From Vannielia litorea (GTDB taxonomy: Bacteria; Pseudomonadota; Alphaproteobacteria; Rhodobacterales; Rhodobacteraceae), in NCBI RefSeq assembly GCF_018424695.1, contig NZ_QTNQ01000001.1, forward strand, positions 62,001 through 126,000: a stretch of 64,000 nucleotides of DNA, in the 5' to 3' direction. The notes under the pieces are model-generated. The model was not told where the DNA came from and made no database searches. It was given only the letters and a program-made list of their open reading frames with translations. A program made the translations under genes and the position numbers. Positions 1-9,152 of this stretch are shown piece by piece (the first letter of the stretch is position 1; every line of letters begins with the position of its first letter).

Positions 1-1098
1 GAACATCGCATAGACGATGACCACCAGCGGGATGGCGTATATCCCGTTCTCCTTCAGGATCTGCGCTGTCGGCTTGCCGTTGTATTCGGTGGTCCCGATG
101 CCGTCGCGGCGCGCAATCAGATGCACCTGGAGCAACAGGCAAAGATAGTAGAGGCAAATCGGAACCAGCGCCGCAAGCGCGACCTGAGCGTAGGGAATGC
201 CGAGGAACTCTGCCAGCAGGAAGGCCGTCGCCCCCATGATCGGCGGCATGAGCTGGCCGCCCGAGGAGGCCGCCGCCTCGATCGCGCCGGCCTGAACCGA
301 GGTGTAGCCGGATTTCTTCATCAGCGGGATCGTCACTGAGCCGGTGCTCACCACATTGGCAACCGCGCTGCCCGAGATGCTGCCGAAGAGCGACGACGCC
401 AGCACCGCCACCTTGGCCGGCCCGCCCGCCGAACGCCGGATGAGCGACCTGGAGACATCGGTGAAAAAGTCGCCGCCTCCGGTGGTGAACAGGATCTGCC
501 CGAACAGGACGAAAGCTAGAACCACCCCGATCACGATGGCGATGGGGATGCCGAAGAGCGCATTGACGTCGGAATAGAGGTATACCACGAGCCGCGAATA
601 TGAGGTGGCCTGTGCGTAGAACACGCCCGGCATGTAGGGCGCCAGAAACGCGTAGCTGAGGAAGACCGCCCCGACCACGATCAGCGTCCAGCCGGCATAG
701 CGGCGGATGCCCTCGAACAGCAGCACCAGTGCGATAGTTCCCAGCACGATCAACTCGATCGGCCGCTGGAACGACATCATCAGGATCCAGTTCCAGTTCA
801 GGGCAGGATAGGCGCCGCAGACGAAGGACGCGGCGGCCGCGCCGTAGTCCCAGAACGGAACCGTCCGCTCGGGCACCTCACTGAGACGGCCGGACCGATG
901 CAGGAAGCCGACCGCCATCGTCAGGCCGAAGAACAGCGCGAGATACTGCTCCTTGAAGAAGGCGTATCCCGCCAGCCGCGCGATATCGAGCGCATAGACA
1001 GCGCCGAGCGCTACGATTGAGGCGCACAAGCACGTCGCGATCCAGGCGTGAACTCCCTGGAGCGCGCGCTTGCGGGTTCGTATCGAGATTTCATCCAT
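1..1098 (-). CDS. TRAP transporter fused permease (DctQ-DctM type), partial
   Basis: This gene runs off the left edge; 366 codons are visible. The translation is strongly hydrophobic, with many predicted membrane spans. It contains the conserved large-permease stretch SLFGSISGSAVANVVSTGS followed by GGQLMPPIMGATAFLLAE, typical of the fused 4TM-12TM TRAP permeases that pair with TAXI-type binding proteins. The ATG at 1098 is well supported: an in-frame TGA lies only six codons upstream with no other start between, although the ribosome site is weak. It should import an organic acid or similar solute across the inner membrane using an ion gradient. The binding protein is not in the window, so the substrate is unknown. 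Confidence 0.88.
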   Translation of the reverse strand, partial: MDEISIRTRKRALQGVHAWIATCLCASIVALGAVYALDIARLAGYAFFKEQYLALFFGLTMAVGFLHRSGRLSEVPERTVPFWDYGAAAASFVCGAYPALNWNWILMMSFQRPIELIVLGTIALVLLFEGIRRYAGWTLIVVGAVFLSYAFLAPYMPGVFYAQATSYSRLVVYLYSDVNALFGIPIAIVIGVVLAFVLFGQILFTTGGGDFFTDVSRSLIRRSAGGPAKVAVLASSLFGSISGSAVANVVSTGSVTIPLMKKSGYTSVQAGAIEAAASSGGQLMPPIMGATAFLLAEFLGIPYAQVALAALVPICLYYLCLLLQVHLIARRDGIGTTEYNGKPTAQILKENGIYAIPLVVIVYAMF

Positions 1099-1578
1099 GC
1101 CGCCGCCAGCCGTTCAAACGGAAAATACGGGTTCGGAAGGGACCCGCTTGCCGAAGTCGGCGATGGCAAGCAGCCGCCCGGCGCATTCTGGCCCAGTCCT
1201 TTGCCACCTGCGGCATCCTTTCAACTGCACGCGAACCTTTAGGTCGCATTCAACGCCATTCATAATTCCCTCCCCCTCGGCTGATGCACGAAAAGACGCG
1301 CAATCTCCTTGTCAGCCTAGCATTCCGTTAATTCTCAGTCAACGAAACGCGCTGCGATGTTCCCTCTATTATTGTTTAATATCAATATATTAAGAACATT
1401 CATCGCCAAGGAAAGACACCCCCGCAAAGGCGGGGTCATTCCCTCTTTTGAAGATTTTCTTGATGCCCTAAAGGCACCCCAATTCTATGCATCACTTACA
1501 TTTCGAGTTCTCTTTCATTTATGAAAACCGACCCTCCCTAATTCACTTCAGGCTGGGACCGGAAATTGGATTACTTTT
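1099..1578. other. Intergenic region with hairpin
   Basis: No gene is seen in this 480-base stretch. It holds a hairpin at 1420-1435 with arms CCCCGC and GCGGGG and loop AAAG. On the minus strand this could end the operon that finishes with the MaoC-like gene, although there is no clean U tract. An AT-rich patch at 1365-1400 could carry the promoter of the TRAP permease gene downstream. Confidence 0.4.
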
Positions 1579-2034
1579 TCATTTTCCAGGGCCCGTTCCT
1601 GCCACCATGTGGCTGGAGATGCCCTCAACCACCGCCTCGCTGCGCTGGTTGAGGAGCTGTTGACGGAACTGGAGAATGCCCCTGTCCCCTGACGAGCTGC
1701 GGCGCTTGGAGTGCAAAGTCAGTTCGAGGTGCAGGGTGTCTCCCGCGACCACCGGCGCCCTGAAAGCCCATTTCTCCAGGCCGAGCAGCAATACGACCGG
1801 CTCGTGGAAGGTCAGCAGGCCCGCCGTCATCCCGAGCATGATCGCCGTCAGGTAGCCGCCGTGGAGAACCGGCTTGCCAGCCGGGGTATCGCGGGCAAAG
1901 ACGGCATCGCAATGCACCGGATGCCAGTCGCCTGTCACCATGCAACCCATGGAGAAGTCGGTTTCGCCAATCGTGCGGCCAGGGCCGACGAGCTTTTGCT
2001 CCGGACTCAGCATGTCGTAGCTCAACAGGGTCAT
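1579..2034 (-). CDS. MaoC-like hotdog hydratase
   Basis: A 151-residue single-domain protein of the MaoC/R-specific enoyl-CoA hydratase family. The diagnostic stretch is the Asp...His pattern in GDWHPVHCDAVFARDTP, followed by VLHGGYLTAIMLG, which places the catalytic Asp and His near residues 36-41. The start at 2034 has a good site (GGAGG) 7 bases upstream. It probably hydrates a 2-enoyl-CoA or acts as a thioesterase-like hotdog protein. It is the last gene of the minus-strand operon with an HCHL-like lyase, an acyl-CoA ligase and a TRAP transporter, so a role in CoA-ester catabolism of the imported acid is likely. The true substrate cannot be told from sequence. Confidence 0.8.
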   Translation of the reverse strand: MTLLSYDMLSPEQKLVGPGRTIGETDFSMGCMVTGDWHPVHCDAVFARDTPAGKPVLHGGYLTAIMLGMTAGLLTFHEPVVLLLGLEKWAFRAPVVAGDTLHLELTLHSKRRSSSGDRGILQFRQQLLNQRSEAVVEGISSHMVAGTGPGK

Positions 2035-2102
2035 CGCGAGGCCTCCGTTCGGCGGGCGCGGAGCGGCTTCCGGTCTCGGAAGGCCGCCCCGGTCCCTGTT
2101 TT

Positions 2103-2915
2103 TCAGCTTTCGACGCTTTCGAGGCCGGGCTTGTACTTCTTGCCGAGGAAGTCGCCGATGCCCTTGTCCATCCAGCCGCCGCCCTGGCGCATGGTGAGCT
2201 GGTCCTGCTTGGCCAGGGTGTAGTCCATCGAGGCCTCCCAGCTCATCTCCAGCGACAGGCGGTAGCCGTCCTTGGTGGCCCGCAGCGCCTCGCCGTCCTT
2301 GGCGGCGATCTCATGGGCCAGCGCCATGACGTTCTCGCGCAGTTCGTCCGCGGGCACGGAGTAGTTGATGAAGCCGATCCGCGCCGCCTCCACCCCGTCG
2401 AACGGGCGCCCGGTGAGCCCGTAGAACAGCGCGTCGCGCGGTCGGAACAGGTTGGCCATGGACTTGCTGACCGAACCGCCCGGGAAGAGCTTGAAGTTCA
2501 CCTCCGACAGGCCCATCCGGGCATCGTCGGCGGCCACCGCCAGGTCGCAACCCTCGATGATCGAAAAAGCGCCGCCGAAGGCGAAGCCGTTGATCATGGC
2601 GATGGTCACTTTGGGGAAATACCGCAGGGTGCGGCCACGCCATTCGGTCGCCGCGCGATAGGCCTTCTCAAAGCCGACCTTGTCGTCGCGGTTCTTGAGG
2701 AAGAACTCCTTGAGGTCCATCCCGCCGCAAAAGGCTGGCCCAGCGCCGGTTATCACCACCACGTTGATGTCGTCGCGGTAGCGCAGCTCCTCCAGCACCT
2801 CGACCATGTCCAGATGCAACTGCGGGCTCATCGCGTTGCGTTTGTCCGGCCGGTTCAGCGTCACGATGGCAACCTTGCCCTCCTGCTCGACCTTGATCGT
2901 CTCCAGTTCCATCAT
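2103..2915 (-). CDS. Enoyl-CoA hydratase/lyase, p-hydroxycinnamoyl-CoA hydratase/lyase-like
   Basis: A 270-residue crotonase-fold protein. Residues 17-31 (VTLNRPDKRNAMSPQ), the AFCGGMDLKEFF loop at 61-72, GFAFGGAFS at 110-118 and GLSEVNF at 135-141 (candidate catalytic Glu138) match the remembered pattern of HCHL (feruloyl-CoA hydratase/lyase) better than that of simple enoyl-CoA hydratases. The C-terminal MDYTLAKQDQ segment also resembles HCHL, where a tyrosine in this area binds the aromatic hydroxyl. HCHL hydrates hydroxycinnamoyl-CoA and cleaves it to an aromatic aldehyde and acetyl-CoA. The start has a strong site (AAAGGAGA). It lies just downstream of the acyl-CoA ligase gene, which fits that pathway. 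An ordinary aliphatic hydratase remains possible. Confidence 0.75.
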   Translation of the reverse strand: MMELETIKVEQEGKVAIVTLNRPDKRNAMSPQLHLDMVEVLEELRYRDDINVVVITGAGPAFCGGMDLKEFFLKNRDDKVGFEKAYRAATEWRGRTLRYFPKVTIAMINGFAFGGAFSIIEGCDLAVAADDARMGLSEVNFKLFPGGSVSKSMANLFRPRDALFYGLTGRPFDGVEAARIGFINYSVPADELRENVMALAHEIAAKDGEALRATKDGYRLSLEMSWEASMDYTLAKQDQLTMRQGGGWMDKGIGDFLGKKYKPGLESVES

Positions 2916-2981
2916 CGGTTTCTCCTTTGATCTGATGTGAATTACGGAAGAATTTCGGCGCCGCGCGCAGCGGCGGCCCGG

Positions 2982-4547
2982 CTAGTTCACGTTGCGGCTC
3001 CGGCCCTTCCAGAACGGTTCGCGGAGGGCCTTCTTGTCGATCTTCTTGTTCGGCAGGCGCGGAAGCTCGGCCAGGAAACTGATGCTCTTGGGTTTCTTGT
3101 AGCTCGCGATATGCGCGCGGCAGTGCTCCACCAGATCCCGCTCCCCGGCCTCCGCTCCCGGCTTCAGGACAACGAAAGCCTTGACGGCCTCGCCCCACCG
3201 CTCGTCCGGAATGCCGATCACCGCGGCCTCCGCCACGGCGGGATGCAGATAAAGCGCCTCCTCGACCTCGCGGGGATAGATGTTTTCTCCGCCCGACACG
3301 ATCATGTCCTTCTTGCGGTCGAGGATGGTGAGGAAGCCCTCACCGTCAAGGCTGCCGACATCGCCGGAATGCATCCAGCCACCCTTCAGGGCCTGGCGCG
3401 TCGCGGCCTCATTGTTCCAGTAGCCGCGCATCATGGAGGGGCCCGCGATCAGGATTTCGCCCATCTCGCCAATCGGCAGGTCGCGGCCCTGATCATCGAC
3501 GATGCGGATCGCGAAATGCAGGGCCGGCTGACCGGCCGAGGCCAGGCGGTCCTTGTCCGCCGCCCCCTCGATCTTGTGGTGGTGCGGCTGGAGCACGGTG
3601 CCCATGCCGGTCTCGGTCATGCCGTAGATCTGGAGAAAGATCAGGCCGTAGGTCTCGATCGCCTCGCGCAGCGGGCCGACTGCCAGCGGGCCGGAGGCGT
3701 ATTCCACCAGCCGGAGCGCCGAGTGATCCCGGGGCGCGGCGCGCTGATGCGCCACCAGATCCTGCACCATCAGGGGGGCGAGATGGGTCATCGTCGCGCG
3801 GTGGCGTTCGAGCTGCTCCGACACCGCGGCGATATCGTATTTGCGCATCAGCACGATCGCGGCGCCGCGATAGCTGCACCCGAGATGGGAGCACTTCGCG
3901 CCGATGTGGTAGAACGGCATGACCAGGAGCATTCGATCTACCGGGCCGATCCCAAGCTCGCTCGCCATGATCCTCGCGAAGTGGACCTGGCCCCGATGGT
4001 CGTGCATCGCGCCCTTTGGCCGACCGGTGGTGCCGGAGGTGTAGATCAGATAGGTCAGATCCTGCGGGGCGGGCCGGGTGCGCGGCGGTTCCGGCGAGGC
4101 CCCTGCCAGCAGGGTTTGATAGGCCTCCGCCCCCTCGCCGTCGATGCAGATGTAGCTGACGATCCCGGGGTTGCCGGCCTTCAGCTCTTCGACGATCCCG
4201 GCGTATTCGGTTTCGTAGAGCAGCACGCGCGGCTGAGAATCCTTGAGGATGTAGTCGATTTCCGGGGCGGAGAGCCGGTAGTTGATCGGCACCAGCACAT
4301 AGGCCGCGGTTTCGCAGGCCGCATAGGCCTCCAGGTAGCGCGGGCCGTTCTGCGCCAGGATCGCCACCCGGTCCTGCCGCCGCACGCCGAGGCCGGACAG
4401 GGCGTTGGCGAGGCGGAAGGCGGCATCGCTGAACATCCGGTGGCTGACCTCGACATCCTCGTAGATATAGGCGGCCCTGTCGGGATGCAGCGCGAGATTG
4501 CGGTCGAAGACGTCGCGCAATGTCTCGATGTTGTTCAGTTGGTGCAT
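2982..4547 (-). CDS. AMP-forming acyl-CoA synthetase (ligase 1)
   Basis: A 521-residue member of the ANL superfamily that makes an acyl-AMP and then an acyl-CoA. The phosphate-binding loop YTSGTTGRPKGA, the YGMTETGMG motif, the hinge-side HSGDVGSLDGEGF and the C-terminal lysine segment (PNKKIDKKAL) are all present. I chose the ATG at 4547 (MHQLNNIETL) because it has an AGGA site 10-13 bases upstream and follows the DctM stop by 19 bases; a longer reading frame upstream overlaps dctM. It shares the operon with the TRAP transporter and the HCHL-like lyase, so it probably activates the imported carboxylic acid. A second, related ligase lies at 9153-10712. Confidence 0.88.
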   Translation of the reverse strand: MHQLNNIETLRDVFDRNLALHPDRAAYIYEDVEVSHRMFSDAAFRLANALSGLGVRRQDRVAILAQNGPRYLEAYAACETAAYVLVPINYRLSAPEIDYILKDSQPRVLLYETEYAGIVEELKAGNPGIVSYICIDGEGAEAYQTLLAGASPEPPRTRPAPQDLTYLIYTSGTTGRPKGAMHDHRGQVHFARIMASELGIGPVDRMLLVMPFYHIGAKCSHLGCSYRGAAIVLMRKYDIAAVSEQLERHRATMTHLAPLMVQDLVAHQRAAPRDHSALRLVEYASGPLAVGPLREAIETYGLIFLQIYGMTETGMGTVLQPHHHKIEGAADKDRLASAGQPALHFAIRIVDDQGRDLPIGEMGEILIAGPSMMRGYWNNEAATRQALKGGWMHSGDVGSLDGEGFLTILDRKKDMIVSGGENIYPREVEEALYLHPAVAEAAVIGIPDERWGEAVKAFVVLKPGAEAGERDLVEHCRAHIASYKKPKSISFLAELPRLPNKKIDKKALREPFWKGRSRNVN

Positions 4548-4566
4548 GGTTCGGGTCTTCCTGAGG

Positions 4567-5871
4567 TCATTGCAGGGCGTGCGGCAGCCAGAGCGCCAGC
4601 GCGGGAAAGAGGACGACGATCGCGATGCGCAGCAGGTCCGCGACCGCGAAGGGAACGATCCCCGCAAAGATGGTCTTGAGCGGGATCGAGCGGTCGATAC
4701 CGTGGAGGATGAACACGTTGATCCCGACCGGCGGGGTGATCATGCCCAGTTCGATAGCCATGATCAGCACGATCCCCCACCAGACGGGGTCGTAGCCGAG
4801 GCCAGTGACCACGGGCAGGACGAACGGCAGGGTGATCACCATGCTCGAAATGGTCTCGAAAACGCATCCCAGCACCAGATACATGGCGAGAATCCCGGCG
4901 ATGACGACCAGAGGCGGCACATCGAGCGCGCCGAACATCTCGGTGAGCGCGCCCGGCAGCCGGGCGGCGGTGACGAAATAGGTGAAGATCGACGCGCCGA
5001 TGATGATGACGTAGATCATCGCCGTGTTCGACGCGGTTTCGCCGACCATGCGCATCACCTTCTCGCGGGTCAGGGAACGCCGGCCGAGGGCGAAGAGGAA
5101 GGCGACGAGCACACCGACAGCGGCCGCTTCGTTGACCGTGAAGACGCCGGAGTAGAGCCCGCCCATCACCGCACCGATCATCACCAGCACGCCCCAGCTC
5201 CCACGGGCGATCTTCGCGCGTTCGGCCCAGCTCAGGCGCTCTCCGGCGGGGGCGGAGTTCGGCCAGAGCCGGACGAACACCAGCACCGCCAGCATTTGCA
5301 GCACCACCGCCAGAAGCGCCGGGATCAGCGCCGCGATGAAGATGTCGATCACGAACTCCCGGGCGAGGAAGGCATAGATGACCATCACGATGGAGGGTGG
5401 AACGAGCATGCCCAGCGTGCCACCGGCGGCGATGGTTCCGGTCGCCAAGGCGGGGGAGTAGCCGCGCTTCAGCATCTGCGGCAGGGCGATCTGACCCATG
5501 GTTGCGGCTGTGGCGGGCGAGGAGCCGCAGACTGCGCCGAACCCGGCACAACCACCGACCGTGGCACAGGCGAGTCCGCCCGGCCAATGGCCCACCAGTG
5601 CGTAGATCAGGCGGTAGATGTCGTCGGAAAGGCCGCTGACGGTGGCGAGCGATCCCATCAGCAGGAACAGCGGAATGACGGCCAGGTTCGCATTGCTCAG
5701 CACCTGCGCGGGTTCGGTGCCGAAGAGCGTGATCGCCGGACCGAAGCCCGAGATCACCCCGAAGCCCACGAAGCCCGTGATTCCCATCGCAATCCCGATC
5801 GGGATGCGCAGGAACATGAGCATGAAGAGCCCGGCAAACCCCAGCGCCGTGATGCCAAGCGGGCCGATCAC
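4567..5871 (-). CDS. dctM: TRAP transporter large permease DctM
   Basis: A 434-residue, highly hydrophobic protein with the family pattern of about twelve membrane segments. The N-terminal FLRIPIGIAMGITGFVG and the loop CGSSPATAATMGQIALPQM followed by GGTLGMLVPPS are signatures of the DctM family. It is the ion-coupled channel subunit. The start overlaps the dctQ stop by four bases (ATGA), so the two are translationally coupled. The acyl-CoA ligase gene follows 19 bases downstream. Confidence 0.93.
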   Translation of the reverse strand: MIGPLGITALGFAGLFMLMFLRIPIGIAMGITGFVGFGVISGFGPAITLFGTEPAQVLSNANLAVIPLFLLMGSLATVSGLSDDIYRLIYALVGHWPGGLACATVGGCAGFGAVCGSSPATAATMGQIALPQMLKRGYSPALATGTIAAGGTLGMLVPPSIVMVIYAFLAREFVIDIFIAALIPALLAVVLQMLAVLVFVRLWPNSAPAGERLSWAERAKIARGSWGVLVMIGAVMGGLYSGVFTVNEAAAVGVLVAFLFALGRRSLTREKVMRMVGETASNTAMIYVIIIGASIFTYFVTAARLPGALTEMFGALDVPPLVVIAGILAMYLVLGCVFETISSMVITLPFVLPVVTGLGYDPVWWGIVLIMAIELGMITPPVGINVFILHGIDRSIPLKTIFAGIVPFAVADLLRIAIVVLFPALALWLPHALQ

Positions 5872-6368
5872 AGAGGGCCTCCTTCAGGGCCGACAACGGC
5901 GTCGGCATCACCGTCGCCTCTCAGCGCCTTTGCAATCACCAGCAGCTGGACCGGCAGGCAGACCGCCAGGAAGGCCGTCGCGGCCATCCACCACGGTGCG
6001 ATCGGCCAGGCCAGGAACCAGGTTGTGGCGCCGGACCGGAGCTGGTCGAGGCTGTATATCGCTAGCCGCCAGACGATGACGGCGAAGAACACAAGCGTCA
6101 CCGCCGCGCCCAGCAGGCCCAGCAACCGATGGGCGCGCGGCCCGAACAGGGTGGCGACAAAGTCGATCGTGAGGTGGTAGCGCTTTTCGAACGACAGCGG
6201 CAGGAAGGCTGCCACCGCCACCAGGCTCAGCAGTTCCGCGACTTCGGAGACCCCGAGGATCGGGCTCGAGAAATAGGTTCGCAGCAGCGCATCGGTCACG
6301 GTGAGCGCGGCCACGGCCAGCAGCGCGGCCACACCGATTGCAGCGAGCGATTTGGTTATCGTGGACAT
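5868..6368 (-). CDS. dctQ: TRAP transporter small permease DctQ
   Basis: A 166-residue protein with four hydrophobic segments and the short DctQ pattern SFEKRYHLTIDFV after the second. It pairs with DctM in the inner membrane. The start is preceded by AGGA at a good distance, and the 3' end overlaps dctM. The binding-protein gene lies 92 bases upstream in the same direction, giving the usual P-Q-M order. Confidence 0.88.
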   Translation of the reverse strand: MSTITKSLAAIGVAALLAVAALTVTDALLRTYFSSPILGVSEVAELLSLVAVAAFLPLSFEKRYHLTIDFVATLFGPRAHRLLGLLGAAVTLVFFAVIVWRLAIYSLDQLRSGATTWFLAWPIAPWWMAATAFLAVCLPVQLLVIAKALRGDGDADAVVGPEGGPL

Positions 6369-6460
6369 GGTGTTCCTGTTGCTTAGCCTTGGCGTGCGCC
6401 CCGGGGAGCGCCGCCTCCGGTCGGCCCGGCAGCCCCTGGGCGCCGGGCCGGCGTGCCGCG

Positions 6461-7471
6461 CTAGTTGGCGGCGCTCGCGGCGGCGTCGAGCTCGGCCTTG
6501 AAGGCCTCGAGCAGCGCGGCGTTCTCCGGCGATTTCGCCGCCCAGTCGTCGACCACGGGTTGCAGCGCCTCGGTCCAGCGGGCCGCCTCCGCCGCATCGG
6601 GGGAGACCGCCGTCTGGTCCGGGTCGGCCTGCACCTGCTCCCTCACCGCGCGCTCCTCGGCCTTGAGCACGTCGCCCCAGCGGCGGGCGAAGGCGGCGCC
6701 GCCGTATTCCTCCAGCACCGCCTTGGCCTCGTCTGGCAGCTCGTCGTAGACCTGCTGGTTCATCACCAGCAGCGCGGTGACGCCGCCCATCGGAAAGTCG
6801 AAGTGATGGGGTGTTGCGTCGATGATGCGAAAGGCGTTCACCAGGGTCCAGTCCTGGAGCGTTCCGTCCAGCACGCCGCGGCTGATGTTCTCAGCCACGG
6901 AGGGGGTCGGCATCCCCACCGGTGTCGCACCAAGAAGCGCCGTAGCCTGTGCGAAGACCGGGCCAGCGGCGCGCAGCCTCAGGCCCTTCATGTCATCAAG
7001 GCTGTTGACGGGCTTCGAGGCATGCACCTGGTAAGGGCCGGTCACATCGGCCGCCAACACCTTCACGCCCGGATACTTCAGCAGGCCCTTTTCGACCAAT
7101 CGGGTGACGGCGATGCCCGCCACCGTGGGGTCGTCCCACAGGAACGGCAATTCTGCGATTTCGTTGCCCGGAAACCGCCCCGGCGTGAAGGACGGGATGA
7201 TGATGGCGATGTCGGCAACGCCGTTCTGGACGATTTCGAGCTGCGCCGCCGGTGCCCCGAGCTGGCCACCGGCCAGCATCTCCACCTCCATCGTTCCGCC
7301 CGAAGCCGCAGTGACATCTTGCGCCCATGGGCCATAAACCTTGGCCGGCCCGAAGGCCTGCGGCGGTTCGAAAACCGAGAATGTGAGCTTCTGCGGTTCG
7401 GCCGATGCCGCGCCCGCAACTAGGGTCATGACCGCGCATGCACAGGCAAGCGCGCTTCTCCTGATGAACAT
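6461..7471 (-). CDS. dctP: TRAP transporter periplasmic binding protein DctP
   Basis: A 336-residue secreted protein. The first 24 residues form a clear signal peptide (MFIRRSALACACAVMTLVAG, then AASA before the likely cleavage site). The mature part has DctP-family features: YGPWAQDVTAASGGTMEVEM, QLGAPAAQLEIVQNGVADI, and the DDMKGLRLRAAGPVFAQ region with the arginine that usually binds the substrate carboxylate. It captures the solute for DctQM. The start has a strong GGGAGGAG site. It is the first gene of the minus-strand operon. The substrate is not identifiable by eye, but the downstream CoA ligase and lyase suggest an aromatic or phenylpropanoid acid. Confidence 0.9.
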   Translation of the reverse strand: MFIRRSALACACAVMTLVAGAASAEPQKLTFSVFEPPQAFGPAKVYGPWAQDVTAASGGTMEVEMLAGGQLGAPAAQLEIVQNGVADIAIIIPSFTPGRFPGNEIAELPFLWDDPTVAGIAVTRLVEKGLLKYPGVKVLAADVTGPYQVHASKPVNSLDDMKGLRLRAAGPVFAQATALLGATPVGMPTPSVAENISRGVLDGTLQDWTLVNAFRIIDATPHHFDFPMGGVTALLVMNQQVYDELPDEAKAVLEEYGGAAFARRWGDVLKAEERAVREQVQADPDQTAVSPDAAEAARWTEALQPVVDDWAAKSPENAALLEAFKAELDAAASAAN

Positions 7472-7995
7472 GGATATCTCCTCCCAATTTCACCACAAGG
7501 TCCGCCAACTGCGGGACCGCAGCGGGCAAGGACTGTCTGGCGGGGTCACTACAGAAACTTCTGTAAAATTTGTCAAATTGCCTTTGTTCTTCATTAATAT
7601 CTGAAATGGCGATATTGCTCTACATACTCCAGATTTCGTCGTGTTTGCAGTCGGATGGGCTCTCGGGCCGAGAGGCGGGCCGCGACGGTCGGCGCGGGGT
7701 GACGAATGCGCACCGCGTTAATCCGTGAGAAGTGGGGAGAACGGACGGGAGGCAGGGCACTATGGCAGGGCGACGTATCGTTCCGTCGGGCGGCCTTGGC
7801 TGTTGAAGAGTCGGGGGCGTCGTGCTACTCGAAATAAAGATGCATGTATGCATGTATCTTTACACAGTCGGGCGCGGTGTTTTTGACAAGGCGCAAATTC
7901 CCGTCCTGGCTGCGGAGGAGGACATGGGCGCATGGGCCTCGGGCGCTGGCCGGTGTCGGGCCGGACAGGCAGATGCAATTCGGAGGGTGAGCGCG
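7472..7995. promoter_or_regulatory. Divergent control region with two palindromes
   Basis: This 524-base region separates the minus-strand TRAP operon from the plus-strand acyl-CoA dehydrogenase. It holds a perfect inverted repeat TACAGAAACTTCTGTA at 7550-7565, about 80 bases upstream of dctP. It also holds an AT-rich imperfect palindrome at 7838-7859, centred on ATGCATGTATGCAT. A third weaker pair, AATATC and GATATT, lies at 7596-7616. These look like operators. The local TetR regulator (11714-12325) is one candidate that might bind, but nothing in the sequence assigns it. I see no convincing gene between 7472 and 7995. Confidence 0.5.
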
Positions 7996-9129
7996 GTGGA
8001 TTTTTCCTTCACTGAGCGACAGCAAAATCTGAAGGACGAGGTCGCGTCCTTCGTGGACGGGCTCGACCGCGGCGAGATCGAGGCCTTCGAGCGGCGAAGC
8101 GAGTTTCCGCGTGAGATCTATTCGGAGATGGGCGCGCGGGGCTGGGTTGGTGCGATGGTGCCGCCCGAGTATGGCGGGCTCGGCTACGGCGCCGTCGAGA
8201 TGGCCATCCTGACCGAAGAGCTGGGGCGGATCGGCCTGGCGGCGCTCACGCTCTCCCTGCATGGCGAGCGCACGCTGCTGAGCCTCGGTACGGACGCGCA
8301 GAAGGCCCAATACCTGCCTCGGCTCTCCACGGCGGAGGTCCTTTCTGCGATCGTGGTGTCCGAGCCGGAGGTCGGCTCCAGCATGAAGCAAATGAAGACC
8401 CGCGCGGTGCGGGACGGCGACGACTATGTGATCAACGGGCGCAAGACCAACATCACCCTGGGCCGTGAGGCCGATCTGATGATCACCTTCGTGATGACCG
8501 AGGCGGGGCTGACGGTGCTGCTGGTCGATGGCGACACCCCGGGCATCTCCTGCCGCAAGCTCGACGCGGTCGGCTGGCGGCTCGAGCCGCATTACGAGAT
8601 CGACTTCACCGAATGCCGGGTTCCGGCCTCGGCATTGCTCGGCCAGGAGGGGCGCGGGCTCGACGTGTTTTTCGCCACCTTCGACCTCACCCGCATCTGC
8701 AATGCCTCGCACCTGATCGGCATCGCCCGGTCGGCGCTCGACAGCGCCATCCCCTACGCCACCGAGCGCCAGGTTGGCAGCAGCAAGGTGGCCGATTTTC
8801 AGGGCATTCAGTGGATCATCGCCGAACTGGCGACCAAGCTCGAAACCGCCAGCCTGATGCGCTTCAAGGCGGCCTGGATGGAAGACCAGGGCGTGAAGCA
8901 CGTGCGCGAGACGGCGATGACCAAGCTGGTGGCGATGGATCTGGCCAACGACGCCGCCAACCGCGCCTTCTCCATCGTCGGCGGCTACGGCGGATACCGG
9001 ACGGCGCCCTTCGAGCGCTATCTGCGCGACGCCAAGATCGGGCTGGTCACCGGCGGGTCAGCCGAGGTGATGAAGAACACAATCGCCCGCGAAACGCTGC
9101 GGGACTATGGCTACAGGCCGCCGAAATGA
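7996..9129 (+). CDS. Acyl-CoA dehydrogenase
   Basis: A 377-residue flavoprotein of the acyl-CoA dehydrogenase family. It contains the N-terminal helical domain, the middle beta domain (VVSEPEVGSSMKQMKTRAV, and a YVINGRKTNITLG stretch where most relatives have ITNG-like motifs) and the C-terminal helical domain ending in GGYGGYRTAPFERYLRDAKI, the usual flavin-contacting region. I place the start at the GTG at 7996 because GGAGGG lies 8 bases upstream and the family alignment begins MDFSFTERQQ; an ATG at 7822 would add an atypical 58-residue extension. It would introduce a 2,3-double bond in a CoA ester. The ligase gene follows directly, so the two probably act in sequence. Confidence 0.87.
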   Translation: MDFSFTERQQNLKDEVASFVDGLDRGEIEAFERRSEFPREIYSEMGARGWVGAMVPPEYGGLGYGAVEMAILTEELGRIGLAALTLSLHGERTLLSLGTDAQKAQYLPRLSTAEVLSAIVVSEPEVGSSMKQMKTRAVRDGDDYVINGRKTNITLGREADLMITFVMTEAGLTVLLVDGDTPGISCRKLDAVGWRLEPHYEIDFTECRVPASALLGQEGRGLDVFFATFDLTRICNASHLIGIARSALDSAIPYATERQVGSSKVADFQGIQWIIAELATKLETASLMRFKAAWMEDQGVKHVRETAMTKLVAMDLANDAANRAFSIVGGYGGYRTAPFERYLRDAKIGLVTGGSAEVMKNTIARETLRDYGYRPPK

Positions 9130-9152
9130 GCGGGGACAGGGGGGCACATGCC

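Noticed and set aside
2937-4679. Long plus-strand frame of 580 residues
   Set aside because: It lies opposite the acyl-CoA ligase gene. The translation is rich in His, Arg and Gly with no family match, and arises from GC-rich antisense codons.
4498-6180. Plus-strand frame of 560 residues with many Asp, His and Gln
   Set aside because: Antisense of the DctM and DctQ genes, whose motifs are clear on the other strand.
7822-7995. Upstream extension of the acyl-CoA dehydrogenase from an ATG at 7822
   Set aside because: It would add 58 residues that do not fit the family and pass through an operator-like palindrome. The GTG at 7996 has a ribosome site and a family-type N-terminus.
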